From contig JBBHKE010000777.1 in assembly GCA_037447655.1 (NCBI GenBank), positions 1-64,000 of the forward strand: DNA of 64,000 bases, given 5' to 3'. The DNA is from Zygnema cylindricum. Its lineage: Eukaryota; Streptophyta; Zygnematophyceae; Zygnematales; Zygnemataceae. The notes below the pieces were generated by a model. The model was not told the DNA's origin. It saw only the letters and a program-made list of their open reading frames with translations, and searched no databases. This document shows positions 37,750 to 47,326 of this stretch, one piece after another (position 1 is the first letter of the stretch; each line of letters begins with the position of its first letter). A program made the translations under genes and the position numbers.

Positions 37750-37935
37750 TGGACGCTGAACCTGTAACCAGCGATCACACTGTCACGTTGCCAGCGATCA
37801 GACTGTCACGTCGCCAGCGACCAGACTGCCTCAGCGCTGGACTCGTCGCCAGTGCCGAGGCAGCGCCGGCGTCTTCCCGGCGCCGTGTCGGCGCCAAGTC
37901 AATGCCGACGCCCTCCCTGCGCCATGCCGGCGCTA
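37750..37935. repeat. GC-rich degenerate repeat
   Basis: Short repeats of GTCGCCAGCGA and GCCGGCGC make a CpG-rich island of about 190 bp in AT-rich DNA. No frame is convincing. Confidence 0.5.
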
Positions 37936-37963
37936 TTACAACATGTCAACCATTCACAAATTT

Positions 37964-38150
37964 ACAATTGAAGCAAAAAATAACCATTTTTGAATGTCAA
38001 AATTGAATAATGACAAAATCACAATTGAAAAAAAAGTATCCATTTCTGTATGTCAACATTTAATAATGATAAATTCAGAATTGAAGCAAAAAATAACAAT
38101 TTTTGTATTTCAAATTGGATAATGACAAAATCATAATTGAAAAATTAAAA
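37964..38150. repeat. 56/57-bp tandem repeat, 3.3 units
   Basis: Units begin at 37964, 38021, 38077 and 38133 with ACAATTGAAGCAAAAAATAA-like sequence and end in AATGACAAAATC. Confidence 0.85.
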
Positions 38151-38304
38151 TCTATCATATCCCTTTGGAGCCTCAACATGCTCCCACTTTGCTCCTCGAG
38201 GCCTAGAAATGGCTGCCTGTGAAAAGGTTCGTGGAAGCTTCAAGGGTGGCATCAATGGAGCCTTCAATGGCGGATCCAATGGCGGCTTTGTTGTAATGAT
38301 GAAC

Positions 38305-38475
38305 CGTACAAATTTCTTTCAAACATCGCGCGCGGAAATGAAGCGTCACTTTTCAGAACTTTACGTACATTGTATCCGTACCGTACAAATTTTCTTTCAA
38401 ACTTTGTGCGCGGAAATAAAACGTTTGTTTTTTGAAATTTACGTACATAATATTCGTACGTTTTATCCGTACGAA
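38305..38475. repeat. 87-bp direct repeat, two units
   Basis: CGTACAAATTTCTTTCAAAC through TTACGTACAT occurs at 38305 and 38392. A plus-strand frame of 97 codons spans it, but the repetition and lack of a known domain argue against a gene. Confidence 0.7.
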
Positions 38476-38565
38476 AAGTATACGCATTTAACGAAAGATT
38501 GAAAATATAGAAAAAATAACGAAATTTCGTAAAAATGTCAAAATCCGTACGAATAAGACATCTAT

Positions 38566-38978
38566 GGTTTTCTGTTTACTGATGCCTCACCTGCATACTG
38601 TTGAACGTTTATGGACTCCCATTCTATGAAATTTTGATTCAATTCTCCTCTCTTCTCCTCTTTATCTTGATTCTCGTCCACTACTCCTCCATCCTCCTCT
38701 TTTATCTTTACTTCTTCTTCACTGTCACTTTACTGTTGAGTATTATTGCAACACATACTAAATACTGTTGAGTATTATACGACACATATCGTACTATATT
38801 GAGTATCGTACCACTGTTTTCTGTTTTCTGCTGCCTCACCTGCATACTGCTGAACGTTTATGGATTCTCCTTCTATGAAATTTTGATTCACTTCTCCTCT
38901 CTTCCCCTCCTTATCTTGATTCTCGTCCTGTATTCCTCCCTCCTCTTTTATCTTTACTTCTTCTTCACTGTCACTTTG
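38566..38978 (+). repeat. duplicated 5' region of the F-box gene
   Basis: 38566-38731 and 38816-38978 are two copies of one segment (CTCACCTGCATACTG through CTTCTTCACTGTCACTTT), separated by ACTGTTGAGTATTA repeats. The second copy ends about 80 bp before the ATG at 39058, so the promoter or 5' UTR was duplicated in tandem. Confidence 0.85.
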
Positions 38979-39057
38979 TTTCCCCTCTTTCCTCTCTCTC
39001 CCTCGTTTTTTTATTCTCTTTCTTGTTCTGTCCTTCTCCTTTCTCCTCTTTTGAGCC

Positions 39058-41096
39058 ATGGAATCTAAGGAACTCGTAGTCCATGATCCTTATCTCCTCT
39101 CTCGCATCATTTCTTTCCTTAACGACCACTTTGACTTGCTTAATCTCTCACTAACTTCCAAATTACACCGTCAAACAGTACTCAGTTCTGTACAGCGAAT
39201 CACCTGTCGACGAATCGACAAGCTCATGGAAATACCGGAAATCTTTCCCAATCTAACGGATCTTGGTCTCAATCTGTCGGTGAAAAAACTCGGTGATAAC
39301 ATCTCTAATTTTGTCATTTCTAAACTGTCTCATTTGCAAATCTCGCAGTTTCGACTCTCTCCTAGGTCGGATGTTAAAATAAAAAGAACCGCGCTGGCTA
39401 GTCTAAAAACTCTGTCTCAATTAAGAGTATTGCATCTCGAACGTTGTTCTCTTGACGACCAAATTGCAAAGCAGTTAGGAAAAGGTTGCAAGCTCTTAGA
39501 AGATATAACTTTGAAATGCACGGAGGGTTCACTCACTAATAAGGGTGTGAACGATCTTTTTTTGAGTTCTTCTTCCGGACTACGTCGACTATGTCTTCAG
39601 GATAATGAAAGTTTTGAAGATGATCCAATGCCGATTATCATCAAATGTGCAACTCTAACATCGTTGGTCCTTATTAACGAACTTAACCTCGGTTCTTCGA
39701 TTGAAGATCCGAGTTTTCCGAACTTGAAACTGAATAGTATTCGCGAGTTACGAATCCTTGGTGTTATTCCGGACCATACAAGAGATTTTGATTTTGTCGG
39801 TTGTTTTGCTAAAGCGATTATTAGGGCAGGTTCTCCTTTAGAAATCGTGGAACTCGAGGTAATGGCATCCAAAAGTATTTTTGTGACACTTTCTAATTGC
39901 ACTACTCTCCAGTCGCTGCAACTGGCGGACTCGACATTGGACAAAGACCAGATTCGACAACTTTTTTCCAAAAATCTCAAACTTAGCGCTCTCGGGTTGC
40001 GCGATCCACAGCAACCTGAAGCGCACGAAGCAATGGTAGAGAAAATTTTGTTCGTTGAGGGAATCAGAAATGGAAAGGGCCAGAATAGTGATAATGAAAA
40101 TGCAGTTTTGGATCTTTTTTCAAGGATGGATTTTGAAAATTTTAGTTACCGCTTCGGATTTAACCAAAAATCCTCGAGTAGAGTGCAATTCTTACAAGAA
40201 ATAGAACTGAATTGTTTGTATCCAGAGACCTCCTTTGAAGGTTTGTACGAGTTGTTTTCAGTTTGTACACTTCTTCGAAAAGTTCGCCTGCTTATTGGTG
40301 GAGAGGAAGAGGAAGATCCAGAGGAAATTCCAGAGGAAGATCCAGATCCATTTCTATGTAGAGCTTTGGAGGCGCTAAGTGGATGTCCGAATTTGGAGGA
40401 ACTTCGGGCACCTTTGGGACACAAAATTCTCCAACGAATTTTGAGTGGAGTGAAGGGCTTACAAAAATTGGATATCTATCTGTGAGTGCCATGACATTCA
40501 TTAATTTTTTGTCTTTTTGTTGAATTGAAACACATAAATTCTTTGTATCTCGAAATTCAATGTGAGGTGTTGTAGTTACTGTATAACTCGTCCTTAGCAG
40601 TATGTGAAAGGTTTCTTAATGTCAATATGTTTCCTTCTATTTTTTCCACGACAAATGCTTTCGTTCAATCATTAGACTCTTGCTGTTTTTCAATATTAAA
40701 TTATGTTTATCTTTAATTTATCTTATGCTTGTCTTTTATTTACATTTTCGTTTATACTGTCGCAGGCAATTAGAGGACATCACCGACGAATCTCTCCTTC
40801 TCTTAAAGGAAAACTCTCCTAATCTGCAACGTTTGAGCTTGAATTACGAGTCTCCAAATGATATTGGAATAACTGACAAAGGACTCGAATATCTCTCCTT
40901 TTGCTCACAGCTTCAATCGGTTAGCATTGGGCATTATGAAGGCAATGGATCCGGCTTAATTCACTTCGAAAAGCGATGTTTTTGGTTAAATTTTGTGTAC
41001 ATTGGGCGAAATGTAAACAATACAACAGAATATTCCAAAATTAGTCAGATGTTGAAGAATAGAGGTTGTTATGTGTTTCGAGGTGTAAATCGCTAG
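39058..41096 (+). CDS. F-box-like/LRR protein, intact two-exon gene
   Basis: Exon 1 is 39058-40481 and exon 2 is 40766-41096. The donor is CT/GTGAGT and the acceptor GTCGCAG, with a phase-2 junction that keeps the frame, giving 584 residues. Residues about 8-45 look like an F-box (LLSRIISFLNDHFDLLNLSL, then SKLHRQTV). F-boxes bind Skp1 in SCF ubiquitin ligases. The rest is irregular LRRs (LRVLHLERCSL, LTSLVLINELNL, LQSLQLADSTL), with the last repeats in exon 2 (LQRLSLNYESP, GLEYLSFCSQLQ). An acidic run from a short tandem repeat (DPEEIPEEDPDP, about 40312-40350) interrupts the LRRs. The start is the first ATG after a T/C-rich leader and matches the start of the minus-strand copy. The substrate target is unknown. 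The F-box assignment is by pattern and moderately sure. Confidence 0.9.
40482..40765 (+). other. intron of the F-box-like/LRR gene
   Basis: A 284-bp GT-AG intron. The minus-strand copy has an intron of exactly the same length at the same place (31818-32101), although the sequences have diverged. Confidence 0.9.
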
Positions 41097-41099
41097 CGA

Positions 41100-42006
41100 G
41101 TTGGAAGAAGCGAGAGGGAGAGGGAGAGAGGGAGGCAGAGGGGGGAGGCAGAGGGCGGAGGGAGAGAGGGGAAGGAGAGAGGGAGGGAGAGGGAGAGGGA
41201 GAGAGGGAAGGAGAGAGGGAGAGAGTTTCTAGGTGTAAATTCCTAGCGACTTTCAGGAAATTGACAAACTTTGGACCCGTTTGCATTAGAACCTGAAGCC
41301 TCGTGATTGGCCAATACTCTTGTCAAGTTTCTTATCAACGTTGTGAAAATCAAGCTCCATATTTTACACATCTTTGATAAGTTTTCCAGTAATTTTTCGA
41401 AATTATTATTTTTATTTGGAAATTTTTTGTAGTCTTGTTTTGCAAGTTTTTGGCGGATTAGGGTTAGGACGCCAAAGGGAGTGGGAGAGGGAGAGGGAGA
41501 GGAAGAGGGAGAGGCTCTCCTTCCCTTCCAACCGCTTCCCTCTCCACTCCATTCTTGGCTGCCCACTTATTTTATCCTCTTCTGCCCATTCTCCTGTCTT
41601 CCCCTCCTTGTGGCCAACCCGTTCCTCCCCAGACGTGACTAAGTCTCTCCTCTCTCGTCTTCCCTCTCTCCCTCCCCCCTCTCCTTCCCTCTCTCCCTCC
41701 TCACCCTCCCGCCCTCTCTCCTTCTCCCTTCCAATCTTCCTCTCTTCTCCCTTCTCCCTCTCTCTCTGCCACTCTCCCTCTTTCTTTCTCTCTATCCCGC
41801 TCTCCCTCTCTCACCCCCTCTCTTTCTCTCTCCTTCCCTCTCTCTCTCTCCTAACTGTAATAATAATATCTACGATAACAATAATGACAATAACTGCAAT
41901 AAGTTTGTATGGTTGCCGTCCGTATCGCCGATTTTCGACGATTCTTGTTGTTTGTTTAGTTTCGAAGCAAGCGTTGTCACATAATTAAAGTGTATTTTTC
42001 TCACAG
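41100..42006. other. 3' flank of the F-box gene and simple sequence
   Basis: 41105-41228 is a GGGAGA tract. 41281-41460 contains GTGATTGGCCAATA and GTTTTGCAAGTTTTTGGC, related to the 3' flanks of the other two F-box copies. 41600-41850 is pyrimidine-rich. No further gene. Confidence 0.55.
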
Positions 42007-42120
42007 TTCAAACCCGCGAAAAGGAGCTTCGGGCAGCGAAGGAAACGGCCGAAAAAACAAATTAGGCCAAAAGTCGATTTTTGGCGAATACGAGTCGCAA
42101 AATTTGGACATCGATGAACG
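42007..42120 (+). other. exon-like segment with a nearby partial duplicate
   Basis: A 114-nt stretch is bounded by TTTTTCTCACAG and GAACG/GTAATG. Read in phase 2 it is fully open (38 codons), with KSIFGEYESQNLDIDER at its end. A degenerate partial copy with the same donor ends at about 42284. I recognise no domain. It could be a stray exon or chance. Confidence 0.3.
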
Positions 42121-42284
42121 GTAATGAGATTATATATTTTTTTATTTTTTTATATTCTTAATAATTCTACATATTCATTTAATCATCTCTGGTTTTCAAA
42201 ACAACAAAAATAAATTGAAGAAAGGGAAATTTTGAATCCGATTTTTTGCGAATATGAGTTGTGGAATTCGGATGCTGATGAACG

Positions 42285-42927
42285 GTAATCAGAATAAATT
42301 AACGAAAAAAAAAGGATAAATAATTGTATTTTAACGTTTTCCAGGGTCCTTTTAGGGTTTGTAGTCAACCTTTACATTTTTTTATTTTTTTTGCAAATTT
42401 GGGGTGTGTTTCTAAAACACAGTTGTTGCAGTTGTGGAAACTTAATGTTAGTTTTGCAGGTCTTTGACAGATTCCTCAATTCTTTATTTCTGTGTTTTTT
42501 TTTAATCCTTTTCCAACAGTTTTTCACGTTTTTCATCGCTTTTTAAACACATTTTAACGCTCTTTTAACGCAATTTAACGCTTTTTAACATTCTCTGGAG
42601 CCTGTTTTTGGTGTTTTTTGGTTTCTTTTGTTTTCAATATTGCCAATTTGGGGTTTTATCACCATTTGTAGGTCAATTTATTTTTATTTTTTTCTTTTGG
42701 CTCCTTTTGTGTTTAGCTTTTGAAATGTCAATTTTTACTTTTGGTTTTCTTTAGGCGTTTTAATTGCAAGAAGTCTTTTTTTTTTTTTACACAGAGGTTT
42801 TCGAAAGCGTTCAATTACACAATGTTCTCGAAAAAGGTGAGAATTTTTTTTGGAAAAGATTATCATTCTTTATGACATTCTATCCACACTAATTCTGTCT
42901 TTTTAGATAAATGTCGTAACAAATGAA
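42285..42927. other. T-rich intergenic DNA
   Basis: No gene seen. Homopolymeric T tracts dominate. Confidence 0.55.
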
Positions 42928-43225
42928 CTACGATTTTGTTCCGTAAAGGTTTTGGTCACAGTAGACACTGGGAAGGTGTGGCTCCACCAAAAAAACACAG
43001 TTGTTAAATTGACATGCTTGCAGTGGTGTGGTTGAAAGATGTTGAAGAAGCTTTTATGGAAAATGCGCCTTAATGAAATAAATGAAATAAATAATATACG
43101 ATTTTGTTCCGTAAAGATTTTGGTCTCAGGAGACATTGGGAAGGTGTGGTTCGACAAAAAATGAAGTGGTTAATATAACATTATTGCATTGTTGTGGTTG
43201 AAGGATGATGAAGAAGCTTCAATGG
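42928..43225 (+). repeat. dispersed repeat D, copies 2 and 3 in tandem
   Basis: Two tandem, diverged units each start ACGATTTTGTTCCGTAAAG and end with GAAGAAGCTT. The first is the better match to 36268-36440. Confidence 0.8.
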
Positions 43226-43472
43226 AAAAAAATAAGAAACTGTGGAAACCCACACTAATTATGACTAGACGGCAACTTTACCAAACAGGCAGAGAAGTAA
43301 AATAGAACAAAAATACCCGAGCAATAAAATAAGGGTGCAAATCCACATTATTTGTGGTGAAATCCAGTTTTGATCAAAGGGGCAAAAAAAAAAAAAAGAG
43401 GTCAAACTTTGATAAAAAAATGTCATGAGAAGCTTTTGAGAGTAGAAGTGTCCTTGAAACCATACTAAAATC

Positions 43473-44361
43473 TAGTGTTGTGTATCGGTTAAAAACTTAT
43501 CGCGATAACACCGATACCGATAGTTATCGGTTATCGAACGGTCAGAGGTTTCGATATATCGTTTGAGACTAACAAATTCCATATCGGCGTTAACTTAAAA
43601 ATATATAGTATGCATACAATAGTACTTTATAACATACTGTATTATTTTATTGATTTTATATAGCGTGGCATGCCACATATAAAAATCTGTTCCGTTCCCG
43701 TTTAACTGCAATTTCTTACGGACAGCGCAGCACATAAACGTTGGCCGGTTAACTGAACAGAAATTTTACGGCAACGTACGGGATTTTACTGACAAACTGG
43801 TGAACATGGAACTGGAAAAGGCGGACACAAAAGCACAACAGACGCAAAATAACATTCTGCGCGCCACCGAAATCGAACGGACGACTTGGAATGAGAAAAC
43901 ACGAGTGGACGGGCCAGCGTGAGCGCTGCCATCCCGGAATGGCTCTTTTGGCAGCTTATGCCAAAAAAGCTGACAGTTTGACACTTGGCAGGTCCCCAGT
44001 GGATCTCAAGGAATAAAGGGACAAAGCCATGGCGTCGGATGTGAAAGGTGCATTGTTTTTACTGGATCCGTATCAAAACCGAACAGATCTCATGGCGGCT
44101 ACTGTACTTTCTGTGCTTGTACACGTCCAGGGAATAAGACGTATAGTTGAGTGTACAGGTCGTACATTTATATGTACGTCCCGTATAGTTATTGCCAATA
44201 GTTATCGTTATCGGCATTATCGCCGATAATTACCCGATATTATCGGCTACTTATCGGCGATAAGACTGATGTCGATATATCGAACCAATATACCGATTAT
44301 CGGATACCCGAAAAAAGGCCCATATCGGTTATCGGCAAATCCTTACCGATACACAACACTA
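43473..44361. mobile_element. hAT-like non-autonomous element H1
   Basis: An 889-bp element has terminal inverted repeats TAGTGTTGTGTATCGGTTAA and TTACCGATACACAACACTA, and a perfect 8-bp target-site duplication CTAAAATC (43465-43472, 44362-44369). The 8-bp duplication and short termini fit the hAT superfamily. Subterminal regions are dense in CGATA/TATCG words on both sides, as expected of transposase-binding motifs. No transposase frame is present. The central part is shared with H2 and contains short frames of unknown origin (MASDVKGALFLLDPYQNRTD). Confidence 0.9.
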
Positions 44362-44654
44362 CTAAAATCACACATTTTAACCCAAGATTTAGCGAATTGT
44401 ACCCATACACCTAATGAATGCCCAAAAAGTTACCAATTTGACCCATAATTGTGACAACTTTTTCAAACCATAGTTTAACAGTTTTATTTTTTAGGCGACA
44501 CTATTATGAAACTCATAGAACTGGTTACATCCTTATTTTCTAGTTCGGAGACTTGGACATTCCAAGAACAATCATAGATATAAAATGCGATAGTAAACCT
44601 CGAATGTAGTGCATATTTTATGTTTTGAACGTACAATAATAATTACGACATATG

Positions 44655-45010
44655 CAAGCTCAACGGTTTCATGCACCTGTTAACTATTTCCGGTTTCCCC
44701 GCTTGGAAGGCCGTGTCGACCACAGTCACAGGCAATCAGGAAGTCTTGAAAGTTGAAACAGAGTTCGTTTCGTACTTTTGCTTATGGCAAGTAATTGTTA
44801 TTTTGACATCGTACTTTAAAATAAAGATCGAACAAATTAATCTACTCATAGAAATTCGAACGAAAAGGTTTTCTCTTGTAATCTTCGTACAGTGTACATG
44901 CTGCATTCTCACCGTCCTTACGCCAGTAAGCGAATCAAACTAAACGGTATATCTTTTTGTACAGGAGCAACTGCTACGCTTGGGATTAACGCTTTAACCT
45001 ATAAGGCCGG
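44655..45010 (+). repeat. dispersed repeat R, copy A, left part
   Basis: CTGTTAACTATTTCCGGTTT through CGCTTGGGATTAAC aligns with 60470-60824. The repeat is then interrupted by element X1 and resumes at about 46010. Confidence 0.8.
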
Positions 45011-45012
45011 AC

Positions 45013-45809
45013 TCCCATTAGCGAAAAAGTGGGGTTGTTTGCTGAAGGCCGTACCGTTTTGTACAAATTCGTACCACTTTTTTTTTGCAAGAAAAAGATC
45101 TTTACGGAAATAATCTAAAAGGTTGTAGGCGTAGAAACTGACCGTCGGATGCGTTGCTCTCTTTATCCGAGACGGCACGTCGTTAACCCTACAGGTGTGT
45201 GGCTCACGTCCTCAATGACGACACTTTGCACACACTGAACGTGTAAAATTGAAGCCGCGTGGAAAAAGACAAAATAATCCATGATATGCGCGTGATTATG
45301 TGCCTAAACGTGGCATGGGCCATGTGCTTTTCGCCAGGGTGGCTGCGAATCCGCCGAAATCATCCCGTCACGCTCCCACCATCAAAGTTTGCTGCCGCCT
45401 TTTTGTCGTTCCGTTTTGAAATGTTAAATAGTACATTATCATGCACTCTTTACGAGTCACTCACTACCTCCGGTGGCACAGATATTACCTCCTGTGGTAT
45501 GGATATTACCTCCAGATATTACCTCCGGTGGTACGGATACTACCTCTGGTGGTACGGATATTACCTCCGGTGTTGCAGATATTACCTCCAGATACTACCT
45601 CTGATGGTACGGATACTACCTCTGGTGGTACGGATACTACCTCCTGTGGTACGGATACTACCTCTGGTGGTACAGATAATACCTCCGATGGTACAGAAAT
45701 TGCGCTCATACTTTGTCTTCGAAGATTGTTTAAGATTTTAAGTTGACGTGGTACCAATCAGAATGAGCCACGAATATAAAATGTGGTTTACGGACGCGAC
45801 CTAATGGAA
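45013..45809. mobile_element. element X1 (GTAC-rich family X)
   Basis: It starts TCCCATTAGCGAAAAA and ends CTAATGGAA, matching the boundaries of X2 (62827-63515) and X3 (from 63535). It shares with X2 the internal words GACCGTCGGATGC and GCCGTAC...TTTTGTAC. A 21-bp minisatellite has expanded inside it. It is non-coding and I know no family with these ends. No target-site duplication was identified. Confidence 0.55.
45470..45700. repeat. 21-bp minisatellite inside X1
   Basis: About ten units of GGTGGTACGGATACTACCTCT. Because 21 is divisible by three, frames stay open as GGTDTTS-like heptapeptides. X2 lacks this array. Confidence 0.9.
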
Positions 45810-46009
45810 GACACTACGGCAATCAGTAAGCGTATCCGTACATTTACTGTAGTCGCTGTCCGTCCAAAAGAGACAGTCAGCACGTCAAGACTCATTTTGA
45901 AAAGAAAAGACCGCTACGTGTCACACATACGTCCGTAGTCCATCGCAATTCAATGCTACAAAAACGACATGCGAACTGAAACTCAAAACGACAAAAACTG
46001 AAAGTGCGA

Positions 46010-46780
46010 AACGTACAAATAACGTACAAATAGCGTACAAGTCAAAACTTTACGAAGCGATTCCGGCCGTACACTAAAGACGATTGCTGTCCACTTTCCA
46101 ACCGTACGATACTCACTATAGCTGTACGAATCCGTTACAGTACAGTGACGGATTCTGACGATTTCGTCGTTTGGAATTATTGAAATATTTTGACGGCGAA
46201 CTAAATTATAATGAGTCATTAGTACGGTTTCACTTGTACACATTCGATCACGTGTGTGCACTATTTTCACGCACGAAAAGAGCTCCGCCGTACAACCGTT
46301 ATTGACTGGTAAAAAAGCCGCTCCATTTATTTTGTCTTTTTTGACCGACAGGACTCAAAGAGACTCCCGCCACAGAGAGCTTCCCATTTTCCATTACATC
46401 TCGGCCGTCCAATGAAAACGCAATTTTTCTTGCTTCAAAAAGTGCAAATGAAACTGCTTACGTGGACCGCATGCGTGTTCGAATGCTGTCTTGATGATGA
46501 CGTGGCGTCAATCTATACCCTACAAAAAAACACATGTCCAATTGTGGTTCATCAATTACAGAGTTGCACGATATTAGCGAACACAAAAAAAAAAAAGAAG
46601 ACGTGCAACAGGTTTTCGTTCGCCCAAAAAGTACAAAGGACTGAAAACAGTACATATTATACAAAATGTACGGTTATGTACTGTAGCGTGCACATATTCT
46701 GGCTACAAGACAATAATTTGACCAATAAGAATTGTGTTATCTCGAACCATTACTACACAAGACATGACTGACAGCGGGCT
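46010..46780 (+). repeat. dispersed repeat R, copy A, right part
   Basis: ACAAATAACGTACAAATAG through CATATTCTGGCTACAAGAC aligns with 62090-62800. The longest plus frame (119 codons from 46412) also exists in the other copy but is cut differently, so I do not call it a gene. Confidence 0.8.
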
Positions 46781-46989
46781 ACGTCAGCATGGACATTGGC
46801 CATAGGATTCGACCGTACGGATGCACCTAGTTCCCAAAAGTAAACAAACAAGTACACCAACAGTCCCCCGTCCAAATCCTCGCTTCCAGTTTTGATGACG
46901 TCATAACAAATAGCATGTACAAACATCGACCAAACCGACAAATATTATTGGACCTTACGTAGTGAATGGTACAAATGGGCGGTCCGTAC

Positions 46990-47235
46990 GATGGCAGAAA
47001 CCGACAAATGGAAGTGGGCCGTTTTACGAGAATGGTACGGAAGGGCGGTAGATTCTTACCCTAAAATCGACATTTGAAGTTTCGTGGCACATTGTAAAGG
47101 AAGGAAAAATACTAAATTAGGGTTTTCTCAACTCAAAAGCGCTGCTCGATCCACTGAAACCGTCATCATTAGGTGAAGAGACCGCCACGTGTCTTTTTTT
47201 TTGAGGAAACCTCCCCACGTGGCGACTGCACAGCC
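46990..47235 (+). promoter_or_regulatory. upstream region of the LRR gene with two G-boxes
   Basis: Two CACGTG palindromes lie at 47186-47191 and 47216-47221, within 50 bp of the start codon and each in a CCACGTG context. CACGTG is the core bound by plant bZIP and bHLH factors. Their position so near the ATG could also place them in the leader. No clear TATA box. Confidence 0.45.
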
Positions 47236-47326
47236 ATGGTGGTCGCGAGGACCATGAGGAATACGATGCTGCTTTTCTTGTGCCACGTGGCACCCACCTT
47301 GGTTGCATCCATCTATGTAGGAGACG
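47236..47326 (+). other. LRR gene exon 1: signal peptide
   Basis: Thirty codons plus one base, with basic residues (VVARTMR) then a hydrophobic core, then GTAATA as donor. A second in-frame ATG lies five codons later. Confidence 0.8.

Noticed and set aside
41374-41988. 204-codon Ser/Pro-rich frame after the F-box gene
   Set aside because: Mostly a CT-rich tract, no homologue recognised.
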